From Tolypeutes matacus (lineage: Eukaryota > Chordata > Mammalia > Cingulata > Chlamyphoridae): 64,000 bases of DNA. Position numbers and translations under genes: made by a program. Of the stretch, positions 11,080-21,690 are shown piece by piece. Positions within the stretch are counted from its first letter, which is position 1. Each line of letters starts with the position of its first letter. The stretch is taken from NCBI GenBank assembly GCA_026826555.1, contig JAKSZT010033094.1, positions 1,297,808 to 1,361,807 on the forward strand. Reading direction: 5' to 3'. Below the pieces are notes generated by a model that saw only the letters and a list, made by a program, of their open reading frames with translations, was not told the origin of the DNA and ran no database searches.

Positions 11080-12568
11080 TGAGAGTTGTCCTGAGCATAG
11101 CAAGGAGCTGTGTAAAACGAAAGTTTTCCACTAAACTGAGAGGGCTATGACAGAGCAAAGAATTATTCAAATAAGTCCAGCTTGGTTGAGTAAATGTGTA
11201 TTTATTAGGGGTTTACAAGGGGTCCCCGTCCTCAACTGTAGGAGGAGAGATGGCACTTTTGAGCTCTATCATCTACACCTACCGAGAAGTTGGTGGATCT
11301 TTTTATAGTGGTTGCTACATTCAATGAGGTATAAGCATAACTCCAAAAGAAAAAAAGAAAGAGAAAAAGAAAAAATGCAGCAAGATTAAAGATACATATA
11401 TATTTTTTGATCCATATAAAAAGTATTTAATATAGAGAACACCAAAGCACCTTCTATCAAGTTGAAATGACATGAGATATATCATATTATGCCAAGCAAT
11501 TTGTTCTTTACCTGAAAAGAACTTGTTTGTAAATACAAAATAATAAGCTTCATGTCCTTGTCTTTTTTTTTGGACAAATCTTTCAGCATAGTCCAACATG
11601 GGGAACACAATGAATTAAGGAAAACAATGAAGGTGTTCTTAGAAATAAATTGTCAATACAAAGTTTTCTACTTTAAAAATAGCACCACTGGGGGAAGGAG
11701 ATATGTCTTTTTTAAGCACAAAGTCCCTAAACAAGTGATTTATCAAATTCATGCAAATCAAACTTTGAGTGGTTGATTTTTATAACTTTCCTGTGATCTG
11801 CATAAGAAATTGAAAGACAGTAAAAAAAAAAGCAAAACTATAACTTTGACGAATTGAAAGATGCACACACGCACGTGCCAGAGTCTGTTCCCTTTTTCAG
11901 TCAGTCATATCACCAGTCATTGATTTCAACCACAAAGGGCGTTTTCACATCAATCTTGCCACTGTTGACGATCCAGCAGTCTGTGAGTGGACGGTCGTGC
12001 CCATCAGTTGCTTGAAGTTCTATGGAGTGCACCACTGTCTCTCCAGTTGCCAGAGCGATGAAATTTTCCACAGTCTTAGGCACAACTTTTCCAAACAGGC
12101 CAATCACAATTCTGCCAATCTCTTTGTCTCCAATCATCACATCAAAGAAGACCTTGGCTGTCACCGAGGGGCCTCTCTTGGAGACGCCCGAGGCCCCAGA
12201 ACTGGGCACGAGCGCGCCTAGCCCCACGCAGAGCACCAGAGGCAGCAGCAGCCGGGGACCCACACCCATGGTGCGCGGTGGTGATGATGAAAGATACATA
12301 TTTTTGAAGGTGTTTATAGAGGCATGCAAAGCACTCTACAGAGTGCTTTGATTACAAACAAAGGAAAGATGTTTGTATTACACAAGAAGAGAAAGGTCAG
12401 ATAGTTAGTTTTACTGACTTTAATAACTATTGATTCTCAGACATTTGTTTCCTGAGGCATGCCTTGTGACCAGCTGAATCTATCCTGCAGTTTAATTTAA
12501 GGAAAGGGCAATAAAAGTTAGGGAATGCTAAGTTACCTATGCTACAAGAGTTCAGAAGTGAACTCTCA
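11080..12568 (-). mobile_element. Solo LTR, minus strand, split by PPIC retrocopy
   Basis: The two ends are inverted, TGAGAGTT and AACTCTCA, as expected for LTR termini. On the minus strand a TATA-like 'actataaaaagatcc' lies at about 11300 and an AATAAA signal at about 11197-11206, in the order and spacing of an LTR U3-R-U5. Removing the retrocopy leaves about 590 bases. L1 ORF2 continues on either side ('gaataaaac' / 'catttatggcc'). A matching target duplication was not found, so the exact ends are uncertain. Family not recognised. Confidence 0.65.
11400..12289 (-). pseudogene. PPIC: Processed PPIC (cyclophilin C) retrocopy with central deletion
   Basis: The frame 12269-11910 encodes 119 residues. 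PPIC is a secretory-pathway peptidyl-prolyl isomerase of about 212 residues. Here the signal peptide ([20 protein letters not shown]), the start of the cyclophilin fold ([22 protein letters not shown]) and the true C terminus ([30 protein letters not shown]) match PPIC as I remember it. About 93 residues between ATGE and TVVHSIEL are absent, including the catalytic FHR region and the substrate pocket, so isomerase activity is not expected. The join is in frame and the natural stop is kept. It has no introns, an ATTAAA signal (11431-11426) before a short A-rich end, and a perfect 12-bp duplication AAAGATACATAT (11388-11399, 12290-12301). These mark L1-driven retrotransposition. Confidence 0.93.
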
Positions 12569-12786
12569 CATTTATGGCCATGTGAATTTTGAGATGGTTG
12601 CAAAGACCACTCAGTTGAGGAAGAATAGTCCCTTCAACAAATGGTGCTAGAAAAACTGGGTTTCCATTTGCAAAAAATAGGAGGTCTCCTACCTCATACC
12701 ATATACAAAAATCAACTCAAAAAGAATCAAAGGCTCAAATATAAGAGCCAGAATTATGAAATGCCTACAAGAAAATGAAAGAAGTA

Positions 12787-13190
12787 AAGCGGTACGCTTC
12801 ATGCAAATAATGACTCTCAGGAGAAAATTTCAATGAAACCTTTATTACCAGCCCGGGCGCACTCCCCTAGTGAGAGTCGCACCTAACGTCCGGTGACTCC
12901 TTCCCGTGTGCCCAAATCTTTCTCACGCGTGTCAAAAGCAGGATTGGTTTAATCGTCATACATATTTCTATAGCAACCGAAAACAGGATTGTTTCTATAG
13001 CAAAGGAAGCAAGCAATGTTCCAGAAGTGGATGTTTGTTGTTAGCATTCCCGCAGGGAGGGGGAGTGGTTGATCTTTGGGGCATGATGTACTGATTCTTT
13101 TCAGACCTGGATGGGCACCTGGTTTCTATCCGCAATTGTTAGAGGATTTTTCTACTGGGAATTTCCTGGTATTGTTTTACTTCCTTCTCA
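12787..13190 (-). mobile_element. LTR-like insertion, probably minus strand
   Basis: About 404 bases of non-L1 sequence with several CpGs, flanked by GAAGTA at 12781-12786 and 13191-13196. L1 ORF2 reads straight across if the insert is removed (gaaaatgaaagaagta/tcttcaggac). On the minus strand it begins TGAGAAGG and has a 'taataaagg' signal near the end, which suits an LTR, but the far end does not finish in CA. Family unknown. Confidence 0.6.
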
Positions 13191-13406
13191 GAAGTATCTT
13201 CAGGACATTCTGTTAGGCAATGGTTTCTTGGACTTTATACCCACAAAATAAGCAACTAAAGAAAAAATAGATAAATGGGACCTCTTCAAAATTAAAAACT
13301 TTTGAACCTCAAAGGAATTTATCATGAAAGTAATATGGCAACCTACACAATGGGAGAAAATATTTGAAAACCACATATCCAATAAATATTTAATAACCAG
13401 AATATA

Positions 13407-14073
13407 TGTAACAGTTCAAATTTTGTGAATCCCAAAAAGCAAAAGTTTATGTTTTAAACTAATCTATTCCTTTGGGTGTGAGATCCATTTGACTGGATTA
13501 CATCAGTGGAGTGTGAATCATGTTGATTTCCGCACCCTTGCTGGGTCTGATATAAACAGACTTACTCAGACAGACACAGGAAGATAGAGCTCTGCCATTT
13601 CTAATCCTGTCATGTGACAGAAAGGAGAGGCTTAAACGGCTGAGGCCCTAGGGAGAGATGAGCCATTTGCCTGATAGCTTACAGCTGAACTTGGGAAGAG
13701 AGCAGAACAGCCAAGACTAATATAGGAGGCCCAGAAAGAAATAAGCCCTATTCCAGAGAGAGAGGACTACAGGATTGCTTAAGCATGAAGCCCTAAGAGG
13801 CTGGGCCCACAGAACAACTCAAGAGGAAATGGTGAGCCTGGAGGGGAAGGCTGAAACCTGGGCAGAGATCAGTGGCCATCTTGCTTCACCACATGGCAAC
13901 ATGCCAGGATCAGCAGTAGCTGACTTTGTTGAGAAAACACCTCTGATGGTGCTTTGGTTTGGACTTTTCATGGCCTTGAAACTGTAAGCTTTTACCCCAA
14001 ACAAATACCCTTTATAAAAACCAAAACAGATATCTGATACTTTGCTTCGGCAGCCCTTTGGCAAACTAAAACA
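13407..14073 (+). mobile_element. MaLR-like solo LTR, subtype 1
   Basis: Begins TGTAACAGTT and ends GCAAACTAAAACA. Flanked by a perfect 5-bp duplication ATATA (13402-13406, 14074-14078), the size known for ERVL/MaLR elements. The 3' part 'ctttggtttggacttttcatgg...aactgtaagc...aaataccctttataaa' resembles the U3/R end of MaLR LTRs from memory. The same family occurs at 24356. Inserted in L1 copy E. Confidence 0.8.
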
Positions 14074-14292
14074 ATATATAAAGAATTTTCTTCAACATAA
14101 CATCAAAAAGACAAACAATTTTTAAAATGTGCAAAATACTTGACTAGATATCTCTTCAAAGAAGATATACAAATGGTCAGAAAGCACATGTAAAGATGCT
14201 CAACGTAATTAACCTTCAGGGAATTGCAAATCAAAACCTCAATGAGATACCATTTCACACCAATGGAATGGCTGCTATTAAAAAAGAAAAAA

Positions 14293-14313
14293 AAAGAAAG
14301 AAAGAAAGAAAGT
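14293..14313. repeat. (GAAA)n microsatellite
   Basis: Short run of GAAA units inside L1 ORF2 relic. Confidence 0.8.
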
Positions 14314-15039
14314 AACAAATGTTAGAGAGGATGCAGAGAAATAGGAACACTTTCATTACCAATGCCAATGTAAAATGGTGCAGCAAGTGTGGAAGACAGT
14401 TTGGCAGTCCACAGAAAGCTAAGTACAAAACTACTATATGACACAGCAATCCTGCTACGAAGTATATACCCAAAAGAATTGAAAGAGGGATTCAAACAGA
14501 TATTTGCACACAGAATTTCATAGTAGCATTACTCACAATTGCCAAAAAATGGAAGCTACTCAAGTGTCCTTCAACCGATGAATGGACAAATAAAATGTTG
14601 TGTATGCATACAATGGAATATTATTCAGCCATAAAAGGCAAAGAAGTCCTGATACATGTGACAACATGTGACAACACGAATGAACCTTGAAAACATCATG
14701 ATGAGTGAAATAAACCAGAAACCAATGAACAAATATTGTATGATCTCACTGATTTGAAATAATTTGAATAAGCAAACTCATAGAATCAGAATCTAGAATA
14801 TATGTTATCATGGGGCAGGGTGGGGATAGAGAATGGGAAGTTAAGACTTAAGCTGTACAAGGTTCCTATTTGAAATGATGGGAATGTTTTGGTAATGGAT
14901 GGTGGTGATGGTAGCACAGTATTGTGAATGTGTAATTTAACAGCACTGAAATATATATCTGAATTTGATTAAAAGAGGAGATGTTAGATGGTATATGTGG
15001 TAACAGAATAAAAATATTTTTTAAAAAATCCGTGGAAAC

Positions 15040-15815
15040 TTCAGCAAGTTGGTTTTGCAAATTTTAGAGTGTGTGCAATAGTGGAGCTTTCCTAAAATCT
15101 AAATTAGGGTCCCATTTGTACTTGTTACTAGCCCAGAACATTGGACAAGTCATTTAATGTCTCTCATCCTACAATAACTCATTCTATGAGATGAAACTGA
15201 TGATAATCTCTGTGTTATTTAATCATGGTTATTGAAGGAGGAAGCACAACAAAATGTTATAACTTGTGAATAGCTATGTGAACTCTAAAAAGCTGTTCTT
15301 TCTCATTATAAGTGGAAAATATCTATAGTACTTGTACTTTATTTTTACCTACAAATTTTATGTATTTATGCAATTGCCATAACAAAGAAATTATAAAGTG
15401 ATATTGACTACTGTGACATATTGAAATGACTTCAAATGAATATGACAGCACAATGTCTCTTCCTCAGAAAGACCCTCTCTTACCCCTAATCAAAGTTAAT
15501 GTCCTCTCCACAGTGGCCATTTCATTACTGTGTTTCATTTTCTTTATGCCACTTATTCCTGTTGAAAATGATTTTATTTACTTACTCATTTATGTCAGGA
15601 TTGCCTACCCCTCTGGTCTGTAATATGGGCTTCCAGGGTGACACAAGTTGTCTATTTTGTTCATTTCTGAATTTCCAGCAATGAGAACTCATTAAAATGT
15701 ATGGAATAAATGGATTGCTAAACAGAAAAAAAAAAAAAAATTCCATGGAAATACACTATACCATGAATCCTATGGGAAAAAGTAGAATTTAATTAGTAAT
15801 ACAATTATAAAAATG
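15040..15815 (+). repeat. Ancient MIR (about 15115-15250) and L2 (about 15480-15715) relics
   Basis: 'ggacaagtcatttaatgtctctcatcc...gagatgaaactgatgataatctc' follows the MIR core in plus orientation. 'ttccagggtgacacaag...tctattttgttcatttctgaatttccagcaatgag...aatgtatggaataaatgga' follows the L2 3' end. Both are strongly diverged. The remaining bases here look non-repetitive and show no coding signal. Confidence 0.55.
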
Positions 15816-15825
15816 TGCTATCATC

Positions 15826-16046
15826 CACACCACTCAGAACTGAGTGGGAGAGAGTGTGGTCTACAGTGTGAACTGTGGTCTATGGTTGGTGGCAAGGCCC
15901 CAGGATGTGTAAGTTCATTGAGGTTGGTGGGCCACACTTGTGGGAGATGTTTATCTGGGATGTGGTGGGAGGTGTGGGAGGTGGGCAACATGGGAATCCC
16001 AGTGGGTTCCGTGTAATATTTTAGGTAATCTAAGCACCTCTTAAAA

Positions 16047-16078
<32 letters not shown>

Positions 16079-16188
16079 ACATTTTTGTAAGCAAATACAC
16101 ATATATGCATATATATTTATATATCATTTTACAAATGTTTGTATGTATTGTGAGAATTTTGATTTTTACCCATAATAAAAAAAAAAAA
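15826..16188 (+). mobile_element. Very short 5'-truncated L1 (end of long 3'UTR)
   Basis: 363 bases holding only the last part of the long-type L1 3'UTR, from 'cacaccactcagaactgag' to 'cccataat' plus poly(A). Contains a (TA)n run at about 16050-16078. Flanked by a perfect 11-bp duplication GTGCTATCATC (15815-15825, 16189-16199), which fixes the true 3' end of this L1 subfamily. Confidence 0.92.
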
Positions 16189-16199
16189 GTGCTATCATC

Positions 16200-17330
16200 A
16201 ATTTTAACATTTTCTACCATTGCAGGTTGTTGTTGGTGGAGTGCTGTAGGGAAAGCCTGTATTTTATGCATGATTATTCTGTAAACTCACATCTTATTTA
16301 ATAAAGAAAAAAAAAATGATATGAGGAACTAAATACTGCCAACCATAGTGAATTAGCTTAGAAGTGAATCCTCCCCCATGCCAGGACTTCGAGGCCACAG
16401 TTCCTTTTTTCTGCTAACACCCTGCCTTTTATGTCCAAGTGGTAACACGTTGTGTAATTAAACAATTCTTTGGTCATTTAGACTTTAAATTCAGGAAGGG
16501 AAAGACATGCATTTTTCTTATAACTGTTTACAGAGGCATAGCACAATGCCTGTTGCAAATTCAGTGCTCAATAGTGTGAGAAACAAATTTTAAACATTAG
16601 TACATTTTTTAAAATTCTGCCTTTTTCATTTCTGTCATATTATTTAATATTTTTTCACAATGTTACTTCCCACATTCTATGCCAGGTAAATATCTAATGT
16701 TTAAAAACCTCACCAATATCTTCAATTATTTCACTACCTTCTGCAGGAAAAGGATTTTTTTACAAACACATATCTAATCACATAACTACATTGCTTTAAA
16801 TACTTGAATATTTTTTTTTGCTAATCCTGGAAGGATCATTGAACTTTTATCATCATTTTCTTCAGGCCTGAAATTTCCCTTCTCCAGGTCAGTGCACCTG
16901 ACTCAACTGCAATTCAGACTCTTCTCAGTTCTTGGGGCACAGCAGGCTCTTCATTGCTTCAGAGAGTTTGCATGGGTTCATTCAGAATGGAAAAAAAAAA
17001 AAAAAAATCTCTAAACCTATTATTAAACCCACTCAAAACTAAAGTTTTAAGGTCTCAACTAAATTATCCATAGTTTCTAAAAGGTCTTTACATCACCACA
17101 AATTAAGTGATGCATTGATATGTATCCAAAGCATCCTTGTTATTATTTTTGAAAATTATCTCTTCTAAACTAAACTTCAAACATCAAATGGATAGACAAT
17201 ATGTTTGTTTTACCAGTATAACCCTAATGCCTGGCACAGGTCTGCTTGTAATAAACTCACAAGGTTTATTTCTAACAAAAAGAGAACATCATTTTATAAA
17301 AGGCAAGAACATTGAAAAAAGAGAGAACAT
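16200..17330. other. Mostly non-repetitive AT-rich DNA with L2 scraps
   Basis: No gene found. L2-like 3' ends at about 16470-16580 ('caatgcctgttgcaaattcagtgctcaat') and about 17190-17260 ('taatgcctggcacagg...aataaactc'), both plus strand. The rest shows no open frame or repeat I recognise. Confidence 0.5.
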
Positions 17331-17885
17331 TGTAAGGACCACTTGTAAGAACTACCCCCAACCAACTTCTTCCTTCCTGTGTTAGGCCCTGTTAAGCTAA
17401 TCTTAGTCTTGCACAATAGCCAACCAATCAGAATAGAATACAGTCAGAAGCTAACCATAAAAATCTAGATACCCACAAACTGGAGCTTTCTAGTTTTTAG
17501 TGCAGACTCAGTAGGGTAGTAGAATGAAGTTAGCTGAACTTTAGCTCACTATAATAGTAAATTCTCCACCTCTGGGGGTTTAGATGCCGTTTTCTGTACA
17601 TGCGATATATGACCAAGCATGTTAAAGCATGTAGTGCTTTAGAGCATTCACAAGATGCAACCCTTCCTCAGCTGTCAGTCTAGTAACCAACCCCTTGAAC
17701 TCCTCCCCTACACAAGCCAATATAATACTACTATTTTTGCTGTGCAGGGAGGCTGATTTGAGACTTTGTCTCCAGACCTCCACCGGCTTGATAAACTCTT
17801 TCCCTTGTGTGATCAAACCTTGGTGTGCATTCCAATTCTTTGCTCTGGGCAAAAGAACCCAGGGAACTCTCATGGGTCCCCTTCA
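17331..17885 (+). mobile_element. ERV 5' LTR
   Basis: Starts TGTAAGGACC and ends ...CTTCA, three bases before a primer-binding site. It holds a CCAAT box ('aaccaatcag' near 17422), a TATA-like 'accataaaaatc' near 17455 and a T-rich U5. About 555 bases, normal for a gammaretrovirus-like LTR. It shows little similarity by eye to the LTR-like end at 23676-24040. Confidence 0.75.
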
Positions 17886-17888
17886 ATG

Positions 17889-17906
17889 TGGCACCCCAGG
17901 TGGGAC
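17889..17906 (+). promoter_or_regulatory. Retroviral primer-binding site, tRNA-Arg type
   Basis: TGGCACCCCAGGTGGGAC is complementary to the 3' end of tRNA-Arg(CCU) plus CCA as I remember it. It lies just after the 5' LTR, where reverse transcription of the provirus would be primed. Confidence 0.75.
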
Positions 17907-18486
17907 CCTGCAGTCTCTGAGAAGATCGCTGCCCAGTGGACTTATCGGCGCCCTGGAGTGAGTATTCCCTGAGATCAGCTCTGCGGCTGCCAGAGCGTGT
18001 TTTCTCCCAGAGCCGGGACGGGGTCCCTCTAGCCACCAGGCACCACTAGTCCACACAGTAGCAGATCACCAAGGGAAACAGTGGCATTTCCTCTTTGATT
18101 CCGGTGAGTACCTTTAAGATCTAACTGAATAGTTATTGTGTTCGTGGGTTTAAATCTCTTGCCGAAGCTGTAAGCAGCTCAGCTGCTCTTGGTTTATTGG
18201 TTTGTTGATTGTGGAGGCACCTAGGGTGTCAGAGGAGGAGCCACCTGGCACAGGAGATTCTACCTAGCCTAAGCTAATACATTGGTTATAGTTTTCGTAT
18301 AGGTGTAGTGTGGTCTGAGAACACAGGAGGAAGTTCATGTATACAGATAACAAACAAAGCTCTGAAGTGAAAGATATGTTGCCCTTGGACTGTATTTTGA
18401 ATAATTGGGAACAATTTGGCTATGAACCTAAGGCAAAGAAAAGAATGATTTCTCTGTGCAAAACCCTATAGCCACATTCTGTTTAG
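17907..18486 (+). pseudogene. ERV leader and start of gag (matrix) relic
   Basis: Non-coding leader with a good splice-donor-like site 'ccg|gtgagtacc' (GT at 18104-18105), as used for env mRNA in retroviruses. Near 18340-18470 a gag matrix-like stretch is readable from ATG 18376, with an ILNNWEQF-type motif and a basic run, ending at a stop (about 18469). Nothing of capsid, nucleocapsid, protease or reverse transcriptase remains before the L1 insertion. Confidence 0.65.
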
Positions 18487-18493
18487 TATAGAG

Positions 18494-21139
18494 TACTAAA
18501 TTAGCCGTGGTATATTACATTAATTGATTTTCTTATGTTGAACCATCCTTGCATACTGGGAATAAATCCCACTTGGTTGTGGTATATAATTCTTTCAATA
18601 TGCTATTGGATTCTATTTGTAAGTACTTTGTTGAGAATTTTTGCATCTATTAGAGAGATTGGTCTGTTATTTCTTTTCTTGTAGTATCTTTATCTGGCTT
18701 TGGTATTGGGGTGATGTAGGCTTCATAAAATGTCAACACATTTTATGAAGGGTAATTTTCCCTCTTCAGTTTTTTGGAAGAGTTTAAACAGGATTGGTGT
18801 TGATTCTTCTTGAAATGTTTGGTAGAATTCACCCGTAAAGCCATCTGGTCCTAAACTTTTCTTTGTTGGGAGATTTTTGATGACTGATTCAAACTTTTTA
18901 AATGTGATTTGTTTGTTGAGTTCTTGTATTTCTTGTAGAGCAAGTGAAGGTTGTTTGTGCATTTCTAGGAATTTGTCCATTCTAGCTAGGTTGTCTAATT
19001 TGTTGGTATACAGTTTCACATAATATCCTTTTTATGATCCTTTTTATTTCTGTGGGGTCAGTAGTAACATCCACCCTTTCATTTCTGATTTTATTTACTT
19101 GAATCTTCTCTTTCTTTGTTAGTCTAGCTAAGGGTTTCTTGATTTTATTGATCTTTTCAATGAACTAGCTTTTGTTTTGTTGATTTTCTCTACGGTTATT
19201 GTTCTCAATTTATTTCTGCTCTAATCTTTATTATTTCTTTCCTTCTGTTTGCTGTTCCTTTTCTAGTTCCTCCAAGTGTTCAGTTACATTTTTTATTTTA
19301 GCTTTTTTTAAAAAAAGATTTATTTCTTACCCCCCAACACACATTGTTTGCACTCACTGTCTGCTCTCTGTGTCTCCTAGTCTTCTTTGGGAGGCCAGGG
19401 AACTGAACCTAGGATCTCCCATGTGGTGGGTGGGCACCCAACTGCTTAAGCCACATCCCCTTCCCTTTCTTCTTTTTTAAGACAGGCATTTGGGGATATA
19501 AATTTCCATCTCAGCACTACCTTTTCTGTATCCCATAAGTTTTGGATAAATTGTGTTATCATTTTCATTTATCTCAAGATATTTACTCTTTTCTCTTACA
19601 ATTTCTTCTCTGACCCACTGATTATTTAGGATTATATTGTTTAGCCTCTACACACTTGCGAATTTCCCCCTTCCCTGTCTATTATTGACTTCCAGCTTCA
19701 TTCCATTATGATATGAAAAGGTGCTTTATGTAATTTCAATCTTTTTATATTTATTGAGACTTGCTTTATGACCCAATTTGTGGTCTATCCTGGAGAAAGA
19801 TCCATAAGCACTTGAGAAGAATGTATAAGCCAATGATTTGGGATGCAATGTTCCGTATGTCTTGTTAGGTCTAGCTCTTTTATCATATTGTTCAGGTTCT
19901 CCATTTCCTTGTTGATCTGTCTAGTTATTCCATCTAAGGATGTAAAGTCTTCACTATTATTGTAGAAATGTCTATTTCTCCCTTCAATTTTCCCAGTTTC
20001 CCTCATGTATTTGGAGCACCCTGGTTAGGTGCATAGATATTTATGACTGTTATTTCTTCCTGGTGGATTTACCCTTTTATTAATATATAATGGCATTCTG
20101 CATCTCTTTAACCTATTTGCATTTAAAGTATGTTTTGTCCAATATTAGTATTGCTACCCCTGCTCTTTTTTGGTTACAAGAAATGTTTTTCCAACCTTTC
20201 ACTTTCAGATATTTGTATCCCTGGATCTAAGGTGAATCTCTTGAAGACAGCATATGGGTGACTTATTATTTTTATTTTTTAATCCATTCTGTCAGTTTAA
20301 TCCATTCACATTCAATGATATTACTGTAAATGTATTATTTATTTCCACCATTTTATTCTTTGGATTTCATATGTCATATCTTATTTTCATTTGTCTTTAT
20401 ACTCTTTTGGTTATCATTCTGCTATTCTTAACCTTCTTTGCTCCCCTCCAAGCCTCCCTTGCATGTCTTTTTATTTCTGGCTGTAAGGCTCCCTTTAATG
20501 CTTTCTGCAAAGACAGATTCTTTTTAATGAATTTCTGTTTATTTGTGAATATTTTAAACTCAACTTCATATTTGAATGACAATTTTGCTGGATAGAGAAT
20601 TCTTGGCTGGCAATTTTTTTCTTTCAGTATCCTAATTATATCATACCACTGTCTTCTCACCTCCATGGTTTCTGATGAGAAATTGCACTAAGTCTTACTG
20701 GCTATCCTTTATATGTGATGGTTTGCTTCTCCCTTGCTGCACTCAGAATTTTCCCTTAATCTTTGGCATTTGACATTCTCAGTAGTATGTGTCTTGGAGC
20801 AGGTCTATTTTCTGATTTTTCTGATTTTTCTGATTGGGGTATGCTACAATTCTTGGACATGTAAATTCATTTATTTCATGACAGTTTGGAAATTTTCATC
20901 CATTATTTCCTTAAATACTCTTTCTGTCCCTTTTCCCTTCTCTTTTCCTTCTGGAACTCCCATGACACATGTTGCTGGGCTTTGTGCACAAAGATGTATA
21001 GGACCTACATTCAGAAATATACAAAACACTGCTAAAAGAAATCAAAGAACACTTAAACAAATGGAAAGACATTCCATGTTCATGGACTGGAATTTTATGT
21101 ATCAATAAAATTGATTTTAAATTTTTTGATTAAAAAAAA
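18494..21139. mobile_element. L1 with inverted 5' part (twin-priming structure)
   Basis: 18494-20985 is minus-strand L1: reading leftwards, the end of ORF1 (20400-20980; QPRILYPAK and ITKR-type motifs), the ORF2 endonuclease (19800-20300, IIVGDF-like) and the linker/early RT (18500-19300). 20986-21139 is plus-strand L1: a piece of mid-ORF2 ([16 protein letters not shown]) joined to a 3' end 'tatgtatcaataaaattg' and an A tail. A 7-bp duplication TATAGAG flanks the whole (18487-18493, 21140-21146). This is the classic 5'-inversion outcome of L1 insertion. Confidence 0.75.
19303..19463 (-). repeat. DAS-type SINE in L1
   Basis: Minus-strand tRNA-like head ('gggaaggggatgtggctta' type, right end), B box 'ggttcagttccc' near 19400, T-rich tail complement at 19303-19325. 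Interrupts the ORF2 linker of the inverted L1. Confidence 0.8.
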
Positions 21140-21146
21140 TATAGAG

Positions 21147-21690
21147 AAACTTACTGAACAAATTTCTCTTCCCTTGGTTATACTTCTTCCCCTAGTCCTC
21201 ATGAACTTATAGGGATGCCCCTTTCAGCCCTTACCAACCTTCCCATTTTGAGATAGTTACTGGCAGACCCATGCCCTTATTTCCCTGGTCGCAAACGGCC
21301 AATGTTAAGTCCTCACTGGCCACCTACTGCCAAAAACTCTCACAAACTGTATCTGAACTACACAAAACTGTTTCTGAGTCTCTCTCTACAGATCTCCCCA
21401 ATTCTCTACCACCTGTGTAGGGTGTATTGGAAATGGCATCTTAGGAAGCACAGGCTTTAGCCCCGGTGGAAAGGACCCTTTCAAGTCTTCCTTACCACCC
21501 ACAATGCCATGAAGCTTTAAGGAGTCGACTCCTGGATTCATTTATCACATCTAAAACCAGCTCCATCACCCAGACAGACCACTGAAAGCATCGGAGACCT
21601 GACCCTGTGGCTGTGCAGGGTCCAGAAGCAGCAAGTATCTGATGGAGACAGCTTTCCCAAGACTCCGGATATGGGCTAAGTATACTTAAA
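21147..21690 (+). pseudogene. ERV integrase C-terminal relic
   Basis: Reads as the end of a gammaretroviral pol gene: an 'SPHEL..GMPLS' stretch at about 21195, and a C-terminal block with PFQVFLTTHNAMKL and SWIHLSHLKPA near 21475-21570. At least two stops interrupt it. It lies directly beyond the L1, so most of gag and pol must have been lost from this provirus. Confidence 0.7.

Larger units (their letters stand above)
10916..15030 (+). mobile_element. L1 copy E (older type), split by three LTR insertions
   Basis: ORF2 relic from '[19 protein letters not shown]' (10965) on. It is interrupted by a minus LTR carrying a PPIC retrocopy (11080-12568), another LTR-like insert (12787-13190) and a MaLR-like LTR (13407-14073); the L1 text resumes correctly after each. 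ORF2 ends near 14770 after '[13 protein letters not shown]'-like sequence. The 3'UTR (14770-15030: 'gggtggggatagagaatgggaag...atggtggtgatggtagcac') resembles the old L1MA/MB type from memory, unlike the 3'UTRs of copies B and D. Confidence 0.88.

Noticed and set aside
11910..12329. A functional short cyclophilin gene
   Set aside because: Intronless, flanked by a 12-bp duplication, inside an LTR, and missing the catalytic centre; the extra 20 N-terminal codons come from the upstream repeat. Treated as a retropseudogene.
13401..14080. hAT-type DNA transposons with 8-bp duplications for the four related repeats
   Set aside because: An 8-bp reading needs mismatches in most copies, while TG...CA ends with 5-bp duplications fit nearly perfectly in all four, so an LTR origin is preferred.
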